A program made the translations under genes and the position numbers. Positions 43,000 to 55,219 of a stretch of DNA of 64,000 nucleotides are shown here, in pieces; within the stretch, counting starts at the first letter, position 1; every line of letters begins with the position of its first letter. Source of the DNA: Acanthosoma haemorrhoidale (lineage: Eukaryota > Arthropoda > Insecta > Hemiptera > Acanthosomatidae); NCBI GenBank assembly GCA_930367205.1, contig OV884012.1, positions 58,239,239 to 58,303,238 of the forward strand, given 5' to 3'. The notes beneath the pieces were generated by a model, which was not told where the DNA came from, ran no database searches, and saw nothing but the letters and a program-made list of their open reading frames with translations.

Positions 43000-44385
43000 G
43001 GACAGTTTCAGCAGCACTGAGAGGCCCAGTCATTGAACTGTCACTATAGTTTTTCTTAGGCTAATAATTATTTATATCATGTTGAATCTAATAATCAGAG
43101 ACATTCTGGTATGAATGGTCTTTTATATATATTTTCTCTTTCTTTTTTTTAAATGCTTCCTTTAAACTGTTTTGTAGAATCGACATCTGATGGCTATGTT
43201 GCCCCTTCTTTACTTAGCCAATGTGAGTTCTCAAATGTGTGCTAATTTCAATTGGCCAAATGTACATTCATTTAGTATTTTAGTAATACTTAGCAGTTGG
43301 AACGTATTTTTTGGCATATCAAAGTTTTTAAATGTTTATAAAAGGATCAGAAGCCTTCTATAATTGGGAACGTCAATAAATGGAATATGTGAACATACCA
43401 AAACGAACTTTGATTTACTAAATTGTTTTACCTATGAAGAACTAATTTTTTTTTTTTTAATGCATATATAAACCAAATAAAAGAGGTAGAAAGTGTAGGA
43501 GCTGCGATTTTTTTACTATATGTTTGTGAAAAATCTGCTCAGTATTTTTGTCCCAAAATACTATGTTTTATTTGTTAAAGCACCGAATCAATGAATATGA
43601 GTTCACCAAGCGATTTTATTTTATTTCATTATTTTTTTTGGCTTACTAACCTGCTATAGATATATTTGAATTTATTTTCACGTTAGTGTATTTAACGGGA
43701 TTAGCAACTATTTTAGGGTATTATTGAAGTTAAGTAAAAACAACCAAGGTTTTAGAAGAGCTCAAAATGTTTCAACGGTGACAGCATTTAGAAAATGTTA
43801 CGCCTTTTCTAGTTAGTTATAATTCCGTACACATCCTCAAGTATAATGTTTTATGGAAATTTATTAAAATATTCCTTTTCCCATACTTTACTTACAAGAA
43901 ATAAGGACTGCATTCTTAATGTCCCTAATCCCTCTTATGTTACTTATTAATACATAATTTAATTCAATTAGGTTTATAATACTTAATATATAGATAAAAC
44001 ATAATTCATTACTATTTAGAAGCAGTTCTTAAAGAAGGATATTTGTCACCTTTGCAGGCAATGCTACCCTCTCGGATGCTTTCTCAATCTACTATCTGGT
44101 ATAAAATAGAATAGGCGTCTCCATTTCTCTACCCTAGTTAAAAGGTGTTCTAGTTAGAAGGTGAGTCTCATCACCTAGTGTTGAATTTGAGACTAAGTAC
44201 TTTTAAGCGCAACACAAATCTATTATATTATACACTCCTCCAAATGCATGTAAATGCAGGAAGAGGAGAAAATTGTATCTCCATTATTGTATTATTTATT
44301 TTTGTACATTACATATTTTTTGTTTGAGGTTTTGAAATTTAAAAAAAAAAAAAAATTCTCTACCCATTTTAGTACAAAATAAAAA
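43000..44385. other. AT-rich intergenic, nothing supported
   Basis: Homopolymer-rich, with T14-like runs near 43447 and A15-like runs near 44341. No frame of interest. Confidence 0.5.
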
Positions 44386-44990
44386 AAGTACAACCGGCTA
44401 TCGCACTTGCTAACTTCACCCAACCTGTCGCTGCATCTCAAACTGATGATATATAAATTTGTCCTCCGGCCAGCGCTGCTGTACGGTACCTCGCTATATA
44501 CACACTTACAGCCAAATGTCTCCAACAATTTCAGAATGGGATAATGAGAAAAGTGGTCAGACATACCTCTCTTGAGAGGTTAAAGAACGCCGAATTGCTT
44601 GGTGAGCCATCGGTGGGCGAGTACATCCACCGGAGACACATTAGTTTTTTTACTCTTTGCAGCATCTCACAAACCCACTGTTTCAAACTATGACCCCACC
44701 ACTCTTCCCGCATCGATGGCAACAGACTGTCGGTGAAAATTATATTAAGATTTAGTTTCAGTTTCTATTGTTAGAAGTAAGTTAGTTTTAAGTCTATGAT
44801 AAATAAGGTGAGCCCCATCACATTTTAAAAAATGTTCAATAAATTAATGTATAATGTACATCATAATATATTACTTTTGTACAAGCGCAGACCGCAATGT
44901 GTAGAAATCAAAAATTGTACAAAATGTAGCCAAGGTACAGGAAATATAATGAATAAATTGTAAATAGATTAATTAGTTCAATCTCTATTA
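44385..44990 (+). mobile_element. Jockey-like LINE fragment: ORF2 C-terminus and 3' UTR
   Basis: Same family as 4732-5285. DNA blocks shared include TCGCACTTGCTAACTTCACC, GATGATATATAAATTTGTCC, CAGAATGGGATAATGAGAAA and GACATACCTCTCTTGAGAGG. The encoded tail reads MRKVVRHTSLERLKNAELLG, then GEYIHRRHISFF. The 3' UTR (from about 44740) shares GTAAGTTAGTTTTAAGTCTA, GGTGAGCCCCATCACATTTT and a terminal TTGTAAATAGATTAA at 44958. It keeps the TCGATGGCAACAGACTGTCG segment at which the 4429 insertion starts. No RT core; dead fragment. Confidence 0.75.
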
Positions 44991-45294
44991 AATTCTATAA
45001 TAATTTTTGTAACAAGGGGGTATGGGGGGGGGGCCTTTGCAGGAAAAGAAATATAATTACGTTTGTAAAATTGTTTCTAAGATTTTATGATCAAGAACAT
45101 ATTTTCTAATATACTGCTTTCTGCTATATCATTATTTTCGTAAATGAACCATTTATACAGGAGTGCTATTTGCTAGACCAGGTAGTTTCTACTGAATTAG
45201 TAGCATATACCCTGGGCTAGTTGTTATTCAGTGAGCTTGGAAATAGCTAATTAATAAACAATTTATTCCCCGCATGCACTAGAGAGTTAATTTT

Positions 45295-45620
45295 TTACAG
45301 AACGGATTCCCATTTATTTCTTCAGTTCTCTCCAGGTGGGTCATCGGTACCCGGCTCGGTTTCACCCATCCGTTGTATTATAATTACAGTGTTATTAAGA
45401 GGCAGCTCGTATGGATTTATCGCTTATCTATTAGCTTCCGATTATTGGTTTTACTGTTTTTTATAGCGGGTCGCACGGAGGCGGGTGGCCTACTAGGATG
45501 GAGAGTGGCAAGAAGTTGGTGATAATTAAACACTCTTGAGCTTGGTAAGCACTCCAATCGATTGCGTATTCCTTGTAATAGAACTTGATGAGTTGGTGTA
45601 GCATCTACCAGGGTAAGATG
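45295..45620. promoter_or_regulatory. GC-richer island, candidate regulatory element
   Basis: Moderately GC-rich, non-coding, and dense in words used by developmental regulators: TATAATTACAG, TTTATCGCTTATCT (GATA type), CCGATTATTGGTTTTAC and TTTTTATAGC (Abd-B/Caudal-like). Motif density was judged by eye and not tested, and such AT-rich words are expected often in this genome. The call is inference. Confidence 0.25.
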
Positions 45621-47690
45621 GCGCTAATGAAACTAACGTGAGATAACTTAAACCTGAAGTGTATATTAAATATTTATTAAACAAAGTTAAGTTCTTAAGC
45701 ATATGAACCTTAGATTCGATGATTATTAGCCTCTTTTTTATGTTTTTTTCAGTTCCAATTTTTTTTCCAGATAAAATTGTTTCACACGTGTAAATTAATT
45801 ACCTGTGTTTAATTAATTATAAATTATATTTTTCTAAATGTATGTAAACGAAATAAAAGACGTATAAGGTGAAAAAATAAACTAAATTTGTGAGAAAAGC
45901 TTTTAAAAAAACTTGATCACATTTTCAGAAAAATATTATATTATTCCAAAGCAAAAATACAAAACGGGTAGTAAAAATGTTATTACAATGGCAAATTGCG
46001 AGAAAAAAAATGCAAATTATTGTAAGTTCCAATGGTTTCAACCCCTTGATATGTGAATGACGAATATCAATCTTATAATCTCATTAAAGCAAGACAAGGG
46101 CATCCAGTATAACAGGACTCATCCACTCATGACTTACTCGACAACTATTAAAACAAAATGGATTGCATAACACTACAGCTTTTGAGTTGCGCCGACATGT
46201 AACAGCTTTCCACTAATAAGAGCAGAGGTGAACTGGATCAGTCATGGACCAAGTCCTTGAGAATGACAAGACATTGGAGGCTCCTGATCCAGACTTGTCA
46301 GCGGGTTCAGGCGCTTTCCTTTCCTTGGTGTGTCGCCGACCCCATGTCCATGTTTACCCTTCAGGCTTAAATTTTCCCCTATTCATTCTTTCCATCTTTA
46401 TTTGCATTTAGTTCACAAAGAAGAAATGAATATTTTGGGTTTGTTACGATTCCTTAGTGTGAGTCAGGACGCATAGTGTCAGCGTAGCTTTGGTTTTTAG
46501 TTTATAACTTGGAAATAAAATCGCAATTAGAGGAATTCTAGTTGCATACCTCATCTAAGAAACTCGCTATGTATATATACCTGAATTAAGTTTATAAATA
46601 TATATATGTGTGTTTGTGTGTGTAAAGTTATTATAGAAAATACTATTAAGAAATAGAAATTGACTAGATGAGAGTAGCTAAAGTACAGGGGTCCATTACT
46701 GAGGTAATAACCATTTTGTGTTGCTAGAGTAAAAGAATAAAAGAGCTATAACTGCCCCGCAGGCAGCATGGCCTCGATGCAGCGTTGGATACGTTGTAAG
46801 CTTAGTGATAAGGAGATGTTAAAAGATACTTTTTAACTCAAAGACATGAAAAGATTAGTGGCTTGGTGAGATACAAAGTCGGGAGGAGCTCTATTTAAAT
46901 AGGAACGGGGTAAACGGATGAGCCCTTGATCGTTTTTGGGGTGGTCCCCGTGAACAGCCCACTTCTTAGATAGACGAGAGGAGAACGCTGGTAACTTTTC
47001 AAGGACGGAAGACATGCTTGGTAAGACATGATAAGATGGTAAATATGTTAGATATGATGAGTATGATAAGTTCTTGGCCCGGACTCCTCATCTAATTAGA
47101 CAACTATGAATAGTAAGAATAATTTCTAATAGTTAGACAGTAAGATATATGTAATCATTTTGATGACATGATTCAGCGTTAGTTTTTATTTGCATTTCAT
47201 TGAATACTATCAAATACCTGAACAAAACATATCATATTGTAAATTGTATTTTATATAAATGAAATTTCTTTAAAAATGATCACCACGTGAATTTATTTAG
47301 ATAAATTACTTTGGGTTAGAAGCAATAGGGCAATATCAGACCAATTAAATATTATTGAGCAAAACATATCACTTTACGCTAATTCAAAAAGCACAGGATT
47401 TGATAGAGGAATCAAACCTGTTACTAGTAGAATAGCTTCCCAGTAAAACTAATATTTTATTTAATCAGCTTGAGCGTAGAGGCGTGGTGTTGAGGGTAAG
47501 TGAGGTAGATATAGAGAGAATATATGTATCCGTAGAAAATATACTTTCCTTATATTTAACCTTACATTTTATGTATTTGGATACAGTTGAATATATTAGC
47601 ATACACTAGTATATTGGTAAGCATGTATGAATCCATAATAGAATAAGCCTTCATTATACAAACGTAGCGAAACCCTCTAGCATAACTACC
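45621..47690. other. Intergenic; one unassigned short frame at 46244
   Basis: AT-rich with GC-richer parts at 46090-46360 and 46745-47010. ATG at 46244 opens MDQVLENDKTLEAPDPDLSA, continuing to a stop at about 56 codons. It reads protein-like for its first half and could be a LINE ORF1 start, but there is no supporting motif. Confidence 0.35.
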
Positions 47691-48250
47691 GCTGATAATT
47701 TTGGCACTGGCCAGTATTTTCCCCTCTAGTCCGGAGCGTCTGCGGTTCTCACCCTCTCTTCTAGTCTCTTGCGTTACTATCAAACTGTGATGTGGCTGCA
47801 GGAGCTGTGGGGAGTTTTTTGATATCTGATTCTTTCTCCTTAGCTGCGGCGGAGACAATCATGTGGGTGAATTTGATATTCCGAAGTTAGATATGAATGT
47901 ATACATTTTATGTATGTATTACATATTGTAAATACTGTACGAATGCGTGAGTTAAGGCGATATTCTAAATTTGATCTGAATCAGATCATTTATTGACATC
48001 AAAGGATTCCAATCAATATTTTTTTCAACTGCCATTACTAGCGGTCAAATATGATTTCCTTTACCTTTGGAAACAGTATCGCATTTTGAAAATTTTACAT
48101 TTGGCAGTGTAAATTTGTAAATATTGTATGAACGAGCGAGTAAATGTATCTATAGTGAATGTAACTATAGTATGAATGAAATCATTTATCACAATTTATT
48201 ATTACCCAATAGAGCAGAATGTAATTTTAACTCAATCAAATCTTTCTAAT
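47690..48250 (+). mobile_element. Two diverged LINE 3' UTR relics
   Basis: Segments resemble the 3' UTR at 54985-55215. GAGACAATCATGTGGGTGAA near 47850 matches GTGACAATCATGTGAACTTG; GTAAATACTGTACGAATGCG near 47930 and GTAAATATTGTATGAACGAG near 48116 both match GTAAATACAGTATGAATGAG. The second continues with TTTATCACAATTTATTATTA and GCAGAATGTAATTTTAACTC near 48196-48234, as in the copies at 51240 and 55200. No coding part and no poly-A tail remain. Confidence 0.6.
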
Positions 48251-51235
48251 AATAAAAGAAAGACATTGAAATTAATTTCCCATATCGTAACATTATTCTT
48301 GTTAATTGTTATTATCAAGTTATTTATTTTTAACTAAACTTTTCAGATATGTTTCAGCCTTTAAATATGTTTTTTTTTATTTTATATCAATATGTTTGGG
48401 CGTGTAATTAAATTTTTTGTTGTGGATGCAATTTTCAGTTACCAAATTAATTTTACAAGTAAAACGTTGAGTCAAAAATGTTTTTTTTTTGTGAATCATT
48501 TGTCCTTACTAAGTAAATTATAATTATTCTGGGATCTATCCTCCATACAAACATCATAAGGATGTATTTAACACAATAAATAGGCCGTCAGTCTCTGTAA
48601 TATAAATATTTATTGTTAAAATATATTATAGGCGTTCGAAGTTACATCTACCCATGCATCTTCTTGACCTGGCACAAAAAATTAAAAAGTGGGTTAGACT
48701 AAAAGCTGTAAATAAGTTTAAATTGTCAATATTGTTGAATGAAATTGGCTGATTACAAAAAAAAGGACTATTCTAATCACGTGTAATTTAAAAAAAATAT
48801 ATATTTCCATTGACAGTAGAATGGTATTGTTGTATTGCCTTTTATAAATTGACATGGCGAGGAAAATGGCCCATGGACTCCCTATTGCACTGTAGAAAGT
48901 ACAACACTATTTATCCGTGTTAATTACCCTTTCACTGGCCAGCAGTGGCTGGAGGCTAAGTAAGGGCTGCACGCTCGACTCACTTTTGACAACTTATGAA
49001 AATCATATTGCTATAAATCAATCTCTGAACAAATTGGCGCAATATTTCGCTTTTATCACTCATTATGTCGAGAAATACATCATCCATGAGAGAGGTTTGA
49101 GGACTAAGAGATCAAGCCTGGTTTCCTCATTCCTAAGGATGCCTAGACCATATCAAAACCAGTCACGAAAGTTATCACTTTTGTGATTTAGACAGATGAA
49201 AACATATCATTTGTTTTTTATATTTCTGCCTATGAATAGGCTAGTAGTTTATTTCGGGCGTCACCATCTTGTAATTAACATCCATATCGCAAAGAAATTC
49301 ACTTTTCGCTAACCAAATTTACTTTTCAGGCTTAAATAGTAAATAATGTAATTCTATCCTCCTGGAAGAAAATGATTTTTTAGGCAGACCTTAAAATCGC
49401 CTGTTTCCACCACCATCGAACTACCTGAATTCACTTGAAGTTAATTTGCACTCAAGCAATTAAACTATCTATCGCTGCAGTATTTCCCTGCGTGTATAAC
49501 AGATAACCTGTGTAAGATCATAATTGATTAACATGCCCGCATGGAGAGGGCTTACTTGAGAACAGGTAGGGGGAGATCGCCATTCGTCTACTTGCTTGTG
49601 CGTTAAACCATTTTTGTCGTAGAAATGATTCAAACGATTTAATAAAGCTCCATATTATGCTGTAGATGTGTTGTCATGATGGTGTGACAGCCCCAAAATT
49701 CGATTAATTCAGCAGACCGAATTTGAAACGGTGGCACATAGAAATAAACTAAAAACAAATGTTTGGTGAGCCAATCATCAAAGTGATTTTAACAGATTTT
49801 AAGAACAGTAATGCTTCTTAAATATTGTATAATTTAATTCTATAAGATATATCATTTCAATTACCATTGTGATTAACAAAGTGAATCTCAATGTTTATCT
49901 CGAAAAAAAAACTATTATTTCATGATTTCAGAATTATTTCAAAATAATTTTAAATGATAAACAATAATAATTTGATAAATTATAAACCACGGGTGGTCGA
50001 CCGTTCTTTTGTGAAAGACTGACTGGAAAATTGTATTCATACTTCATACTGCATCTATAAATTTCAAGTTTATAAATTTTTTAATGATTTTAAATAAATT
50101 ATATTAACTGATTAATCAAAAGTATTAGGGTAATATAATACATTAAACGATGACATATTGAGAAGAAAGAAACATTGCAATGTCATGGATCATTGGATAT
50201 TCTGCTTTACTTTTATCTCACCTCGAAACTAAAAAAATCGTGACGAGGTGATGAAAAAATGAAATACGGCACCTGTTGGGTTTGACGGGGATATGTTGTG
50301 ACAGTGCTAGAGAGCCCTGTAAGTCTAAACATCCATTACCCAGCTCATTTCGATGTTTCAAGCGTTCTAAAGTTATGCCATCAAAGTTAAAAGGGAGAGG
50401 ATGTACCAAATGGGTGTTTTTACTTTAAAAGAAAACAACAACCAAATTTGTGGTTTGACTGTTTAAATTTAACTTTTAAATTTCCTTTCAAAAGTTGTAC
50501 AATACTATAGTAACATTTAAATATAACGGCAGTATTTCATTGCATAAGAGCCTAATAATAAACTAATATTTTGTGTGCAAGGGAAGCATTAGTTAAACTT
50601 AACTTGTAACTGAAATGTAAGTTTTCCTTATTGTAGAAAATTCGATGAATCGAAGAGCGAATCCCTAAACAATAAACTAGATTTTTAAAACAATGGCCAT
50701 GCGATTATTAGAATTGCCTAGGTTTTTTTTTTTAAACGTAAGCTTATTTTTAAAACAAAAAAACATCTTATATATGCCACGCTCGCATCTCTAATTACCC
50801 TCTTTTACATAGGTTTTAAATGTAACGGCAGATTATTTCTTGAAAAGAACTAAAGATGAACATCAAAAAGCCTTTAGACTCCTCCTAGCCTTTAGTTAGC
50901 TCTAAAGAATTCATCTTACGTCTCCTTGTATCCTTCACTGTTTCATAGCACACTCAAGAGCACTATTGTGCAACACACCCAATATAGCATCTTTCATGTC
51001 CATTAGGTGGTACATCCACAGATGCTTGATGAATTTTTATGAGCTATTATGGAGTGCAGGAGTATGATCGTTAAAACACTGATTTCAATCCAAAGGTGCT
51101 GACCGTTAAATTGAGTCAATAATTGAATCCACTTACTAAAACATACTTGCTCACCTAAAGTATAGTTAGGGAAAGAAAACAAGGTGTGAAAATCAGATAA
51201 AGTCTAAATATTCACATGACATAAATTATTTGTAA
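48251..51235. other. AT-rich intergenic, nothing supported
   Basis: Long AT-rich stretch. The frame at 48917-49186 (89 residues) and the minus-strand frame at 50218-50409 have no family resemblance. A small GC-richer patch lies at about 49530-49590. Confidence 0.5.
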
Positions 51236-51239
51236 TTTT

Positions 51240-51960
51240 CTCTCTTTATTTTGATAAAATTACAATCTGCCTTATTGGGCAATAAGTAATTGTGATAAAT
51301 GTTCTCATTTATGTCATATTTACAATTTTCATTCAATCACTCATTCATATAATATTTACAAACAGCCTAGAGACCTCTCAAATCCCCTGAATAATAAATG
51401 AAGGAGGCAGTTTGTGACTTGGTCTTAGGGAAATGGTTAATATTAAAGAGCTACGATTGGAGGAGAGGTCATCGAGGTGCGTAAGTGAATAGTTTAGTGT
51501 TTCTAAACTAGAAACACAAGAGGTCTTCTCACTTGAAGAAGAAGTCAAGGAGATCAGGATTTCGGTTGGGATTAGATGGCCAATGGCTGGCTGTGTCAGG
51601 AGAGATCGTGGAGCAATGTTTCCGTGTGAGTGCAGGCAGCAAAGCACGTCCTCGTGTGTTGGTGGATCTTGAGCCCCGATGTTGGTGCTTAGTGCTAAAG
51701 TCCCCACCCACAAGAAAACGATGTCCGATGGAATCTAGAAAGGAGATGAATTGGGAATCGGAAATGGATTTATTAGGAGTCCATTACAGCGGTGCCAGGA
51801 TACCAAAGGAACTATGTGATGGGAAATGGAGTTATGAACAATGACTTCCATCTGGGTGAACAGTTCGATAAGTGTGGTACTCTCGAACTGTAAATGGTCG
51901 TTTACTAGTAAGTCTTGTCTCAGTAATGAGAGCTAAAGAATAAGGATGTTCTTGTGATGT
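51240..51960 (-). mobile_element. LINE endonuclease fragment joined directly to LINE 3' UTR (RT deleted)
   Basis: Read on the minus strand, the endonuclease part runs from about 51950 (ALITETRLTSKRPFTV-like) through GGDFSTKHQHRG near 51680 and PDLLDFFF near 51540 to DDLSSNRSSLILTIS near 51440. The usual SDH motif is changed to SNR, so the catalytic His and Asp are lost. Frameshifts and an internal deletion (around 51830) are present. Immediately afterwards comes the family 3' UTR (GAGAGGTCTCTAGGCTGTTT near 51373), ending in GCAGATTGTAATTTTATC near 51258 and AATAAA near 51246. The RT (normally more than 2 kb) is missing between them. Its 5' edge abuts the truncated Ty3/Gypsy element at about 51960. 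Confidence 0.75.
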
Positions 51961-51964
51961 GAAG

Positions 51965-52290
51965 GTCTGTGTGCACCCGGAACCTTCAGCCGATCACATA
52001 GGGCCGGAAGTGATCGATCACCCAGACTATCCCAAGTAACTCGCGTTCCAGCGCGCTATACCGACTTTCTGCCTCTGTGAGGCGCCTACAGGCGTCGCTA
52101 CGGGACGGTCCCCTGTGTCCCCGCCTGTGACAGAACCGCTCCCAAGGCATATTCACTGGCATCCGTCGTAATTGTGACTTTCTTTGTGAAATCAGGAAAC
52201 GCCAGTACCGAATGTTCCTGTAGTCGTCCCATGCACTTGCGAATGTTCGCCTCTATGTCGGGGGTGATGACCTTTTTCCTCCTTTTTAAG
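51965..52290 (-). pseudogene. Ty3/Gypsy RNase H remnant, 3'-truncated
   Basis: The minus strand reads FPDFTKKVTITTDASEYALG then AVLSQ near 52150-52210, the TDAS block that starts the RNase H domain of Ty3/Gypsy pol. After damaged frames comes VIDHFRPYVIG near 52010, matching the FRPYL.G segment before TDHKPL. The frame breaks off just after this at the junction with the LINE fragment. Integrase and the downstream LTR are absent from the window on either side. Confidence 0.7.
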
Positions 52291-53193
52291 AAGGTTGTTA
52301 AGAGGTACCAGGTATGCTGCCATTTCTGGGACGAATCGCCTGTAGTAGTTTTCCCATCAACCGCCGTATCCCTTTTACGTCAGACGGAACCGCCATCTTC
52401 TGAATTGCTGCCACCTTCCCGGCATTTTGTCGGACTTCTTCTTTGGATATCGTGCGCCCCAAAAAACTGATGACCTCCTGACCCAGATGGGACTTTTCCT
52501 CCGATAATTTCAGGCCAAAGTCGGTCAAAAACCGTCCTCAACTGATCTACATGTTGGGCCTGGGTCACACTGAATACTAAGAGGTCATCCATGTAAATCT
52601 GGCAAACAGACTCATCTACTCCCCGTAGCAACTCATCCATGAGCCTTTGGAATGTGATAGGTGATTTTTTCAATCCAAATGCCATCCTCGTGAACTCACA
52701 GTGACCTTTCTCAAAATTGAAGGCTGTCTTATGTCGGTCGCTAAGATGCATCCGTATCTGGTGATACCCCGCTTTGAGATCCAGAGTGATGAAGATCCTG
52801 GCACCGCTCAGCATGCCCAGAATGTCATCGAACCTGGGAATTGGGTACTTCTCGCCCACTGTATTCTCATTGAGTCTCCTGTAATCTACTACGACCCTAT
52901 ACTTATCAGGGACCCCACCTTCCGCGTTCTATTTCTTAACAGCCCGTAAGGGTTATTATTATATATGGTGACGTGCTGTCTTTGATGATCCCCTGTTTCT
53001 TTAAGTTGTCCAGCTCCTCCCTAATATGGTTCCTCAAAGCCTGTGGGTATCTTCGCTCCTTCACGTACCTTATTCGGTCCTGCTTGAGCGGAATCTCAAG
53101 TACTGTTTTTCCTGCGACCCCCAATCTCTCCCCTTCCTTAAAGAAAATGTCCGTATATTCTCTCTTGAGCTCCCCTCTCCATCCTCCGCTCAC
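52290..53193 (-). pseudogene. Ty3/Gypsy reverse transcriptase, frameshifted
   Basis: Order on the minus strand: YPQALRNHIREELDNLKKQG and IIKDSTSPY (N-terminal RT) near 53080-52990; DDILGMLSGARIFITLDLKA near 52825; GYHQIRMHLSDRHKTAFNF; MAFGLKKSPITFQRLMDELL; the catalytic YMDD at 52584-52595; then LSEEKSHLGQEVISFLGRTI and VRRLMG-like RT thumb/connection sequence near 52400. The segments lie in at least three frames (52936-53193, 52380-52859, 52298-52528), so the polyprotein is not expressible as it stands. PITFQRLMD replaces the more usual PATFQ. In a live element it would copy genomic RNA in cytoplasmic particles. Confidence 0.9.
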
Positions 53194-53470
53194 CTAATCG
53201 TCCCTACTCGTGCCCTACCGTCTCTCCCTACCTCCCTCCCTTGTCTCTTGCACCTATATGTTTTCTTACCTAAGCGAATGTCCCATTGCCCCTCCCTGTT
53301 CCTAACCTTCGCTCCCCTTTCAACAGATCACATCCTATGATCCCTCCATATTACTAGGGCATCTTTTCCACCACATGGACCCGTAATTTCTCCTCGCTAC
53401 GATCCCATCTCTCTAACCCTATTATCGCTTCCCCTTCGACCCTGCAGGGACCCCCAGGGTGACCAAGCTA
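53194..53470 (-). pseudogene. Degraded gag-pol junction (protease region expected here)
   Basis: Lies between the gag zinc-knuckle frame and the RT N-terminus, where Ty3/Gypsy elements carry the aspartic protease. The minus-strand reading is broken by stops. I cannot point to a DTG/DSG catalytic triplet with confidence, so the protease is inferred by position only. Confidence 0.4.
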
Positions 53471-54512
53471 CAAAAACATACCTGTAGTTGAGGCATCCTC
53501 CCTCCTCCACACATCCTCTCTAGCATTAGTTCCATTGGTTTGGCCTGATTCACCTTTCTGCGTTCGCTCATATATGGGCACTGCCTTGCTACGTATCCCT
53601 CCGTGCCACACTCGAAGCACCTAGTTCGTGGGCACTTGGCTACCAGATGTCCTGTCTTCCCACACACATAACCCTTTCTGCCTTCACTCCTCCTGGGGCG
53701 TCCTGCGTTTCCTCGGCTCCTTTCTCTCACTGTTGCTCTCTCTCTTCCACCGTACTCCACCCCCTTCTTCCTCCACGGGACCGGTGCGATTTTGGGCCTT
53801 CTATATACCACTTTCCACCAGCCCATTTCTTCCTCGCCAGCTGTAATTTCCTCCTCTCTGACACTGGTGTCCACCATTTCTTGAGCGCATTCTATAAACG
53901 TGCGCTCTCCAGGTAACGCCTCCTTTCTTCCTGTCTTCTTCGCTAGCTGCACCTTCAATTTTGTTGATAAAAACGCCATCCTGGCTTCTACTTCTGCCAC
54001 GCTCACTGTCTTCCGCATCTTCTCCGTGATGCCATCATATTGATCCAGCAATGTTCCGGAGTACTCCCTGTTTGTTTGTCGGTGCCTCTTCGTCTCCCGG
54101 AACATTTTAAAAATCTCCCCTTCCTGGGCCCACCTTCCCCCGCGGAACGCTTTCTTCAGCCGCTCCTTCACTATGGTCCATCAGGTCTCCTCGTCAGCCT
54201 GGACCATGTTCAGGATACTCCGCTTAACTCTGCACACCAGAGCTGCTCTCGGTGAATCGGCTTCAGATCTCCTTCAGTTATTAAATCCTCCGTCCGTTTT
54301 CCCTCTATCCGCATCATCAGCCGGTCGCTCCCCTCAAGGAAGTGATTCAGTTCCTCGGTCTCGCCTGCGAATCTCTCTAGATCTGCAATGGACGTTCTCA
54401 TATCCTGATCCGTGATCGCCTGAATCTTCATCCACGCTAATGTAGTCGCGTGAGCCACTGCCATGGTCGTTTGAGGCAACTGCGGTATATCTGCCGCTCC
54501 ATTCAGCTCCAC
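53422..54512 (-). pseudogene. Ty3/Gypsy gag with two damaged zinc knuckles
   Basis: The N-terminal part 54210-54512 (starting MELNGAADIPQLPQTTMAVA) and the C-terminal part 53422-54171 are in different frames, joined by a frameshift or short loss near 54200. The C-terminal part has a basic linker (WRKKGVEYGGRERATVRERS) and two CCHC-type knuckles near 53610-53690, each missing one ligand. The first, GYVCGKTGHLVAKC, has Gly where the first Cys is expected. The second, CFECGTEGYVARQC, has Tyr where His is expected. In the family, gag forms the particle and the knuckles bind RNA. Long open frames suggest the element is not very old, but it is dead. Confidence 0.85.
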
Positions 54513-54647
54513 GGGTCATAACACTCCCTCTGGCATGTTCTCATAAAAAAACGTATACGGAGAGGAGACGCTAAAGAAGAAAAAAAAACAATAACTTTCT
54601 AAGCTGCCGTACGAGTTCCCAGGTTTCATCACCAGTTAATCGCCGGC

Positions 54648-54928
54648 TGTTAAGATAGATAAAAAAGAATAAGGAAAGAGGGAAATGCAACGACACACTC
54701 TAACTCCAGTAAAAGACTGCTTTATTGTAGATGATAATCCTACATGTATAGGATCATGGGTTGTTTTCATCCCAGATCGTATTAATATTCGACATAGTCA
54801 TGCCTCTGGCTATAACTTATACACAAATATATATAAAATATTATTTCCAAATTGTAGTAGGTACTAATGATGCCTGGACGATGAAAAGAATGTATTGAAG
54901 AGAGTAAAGTTTAAACAACCACAAACAA
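54648..54928 (-). mobile_element. Probable 5' LTR of the Ty3/Gypsy element
   Basis: The segment begins and ends with TGTT...AACA (plus strand TGTTAAGAT at 54648 and CCACAAACA ending 54928), as LTRs do. On the minus strand it has a TATATATT stretch near 54830 and an AATAAA signal at 54721-54726 in the expected R region. It lies immediately upstream of a GCCGGCGATTAACTGGTGAT segment where the primer-binding region should be, and about 135 bases before the gag start at 54512. The partner LTR is not in the window, so the boundaries are unproven. Confidence 0.45.
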
Positions 54929-54984
54929 GTGCAAAAAATATTTTATTTAAGTAGTTGATTTTCAGCTTCCTTCTGCAGTTCATC

Positions 54985-55215
54985 TTTCAGGCTCTTGTGC
55001 AATGACGCGGCTGACGGAGGATCGTGGGGGACTTCCCAAGACTCTTCTCTTCCTCCCAAGCTTCCTCTTTCGCACGCGAGGAAGGTGACAATCATGTGAA
55101 CTTGGGAGGTCTCTGGTGGGCTTGTGTAAATACAGTATGAATGAGCGAGTGAAAATAATTTTCACTCATCACAATTGCTTATTGTCAAATGAAGCAGATT
55201 GTAATTTTAACATAA
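54985..55215 (+). mobile_element. LINE 3' UTR fragment with polyadenylation signal
   Basis: Plus-strand 3' UTR: GACGCGGCTGACGGAGGATC near 55005, TTCGCACGCGAGGAAGGTGA near 55070, GGGAGGTCTCTGGTGGGCTT near 55106, GCAGATTGTAATTTTAACAT near 55193, then AATAAAGG at about 55215. The first half is found inverted at 59830-59965, and the second half is shared with 51240-51400 (minus) and 48110-48250 (plus). No coding sequence is attached. Confidence 0.7.
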
Positions 55216-55219
55216 TAAA

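Noticed and set aside
53026..54415. Several long plus-strand open frames
   Set aside because: They are antisense shadows of the GC-richer Ty3/Gypsy gag and pol on the minus strand.
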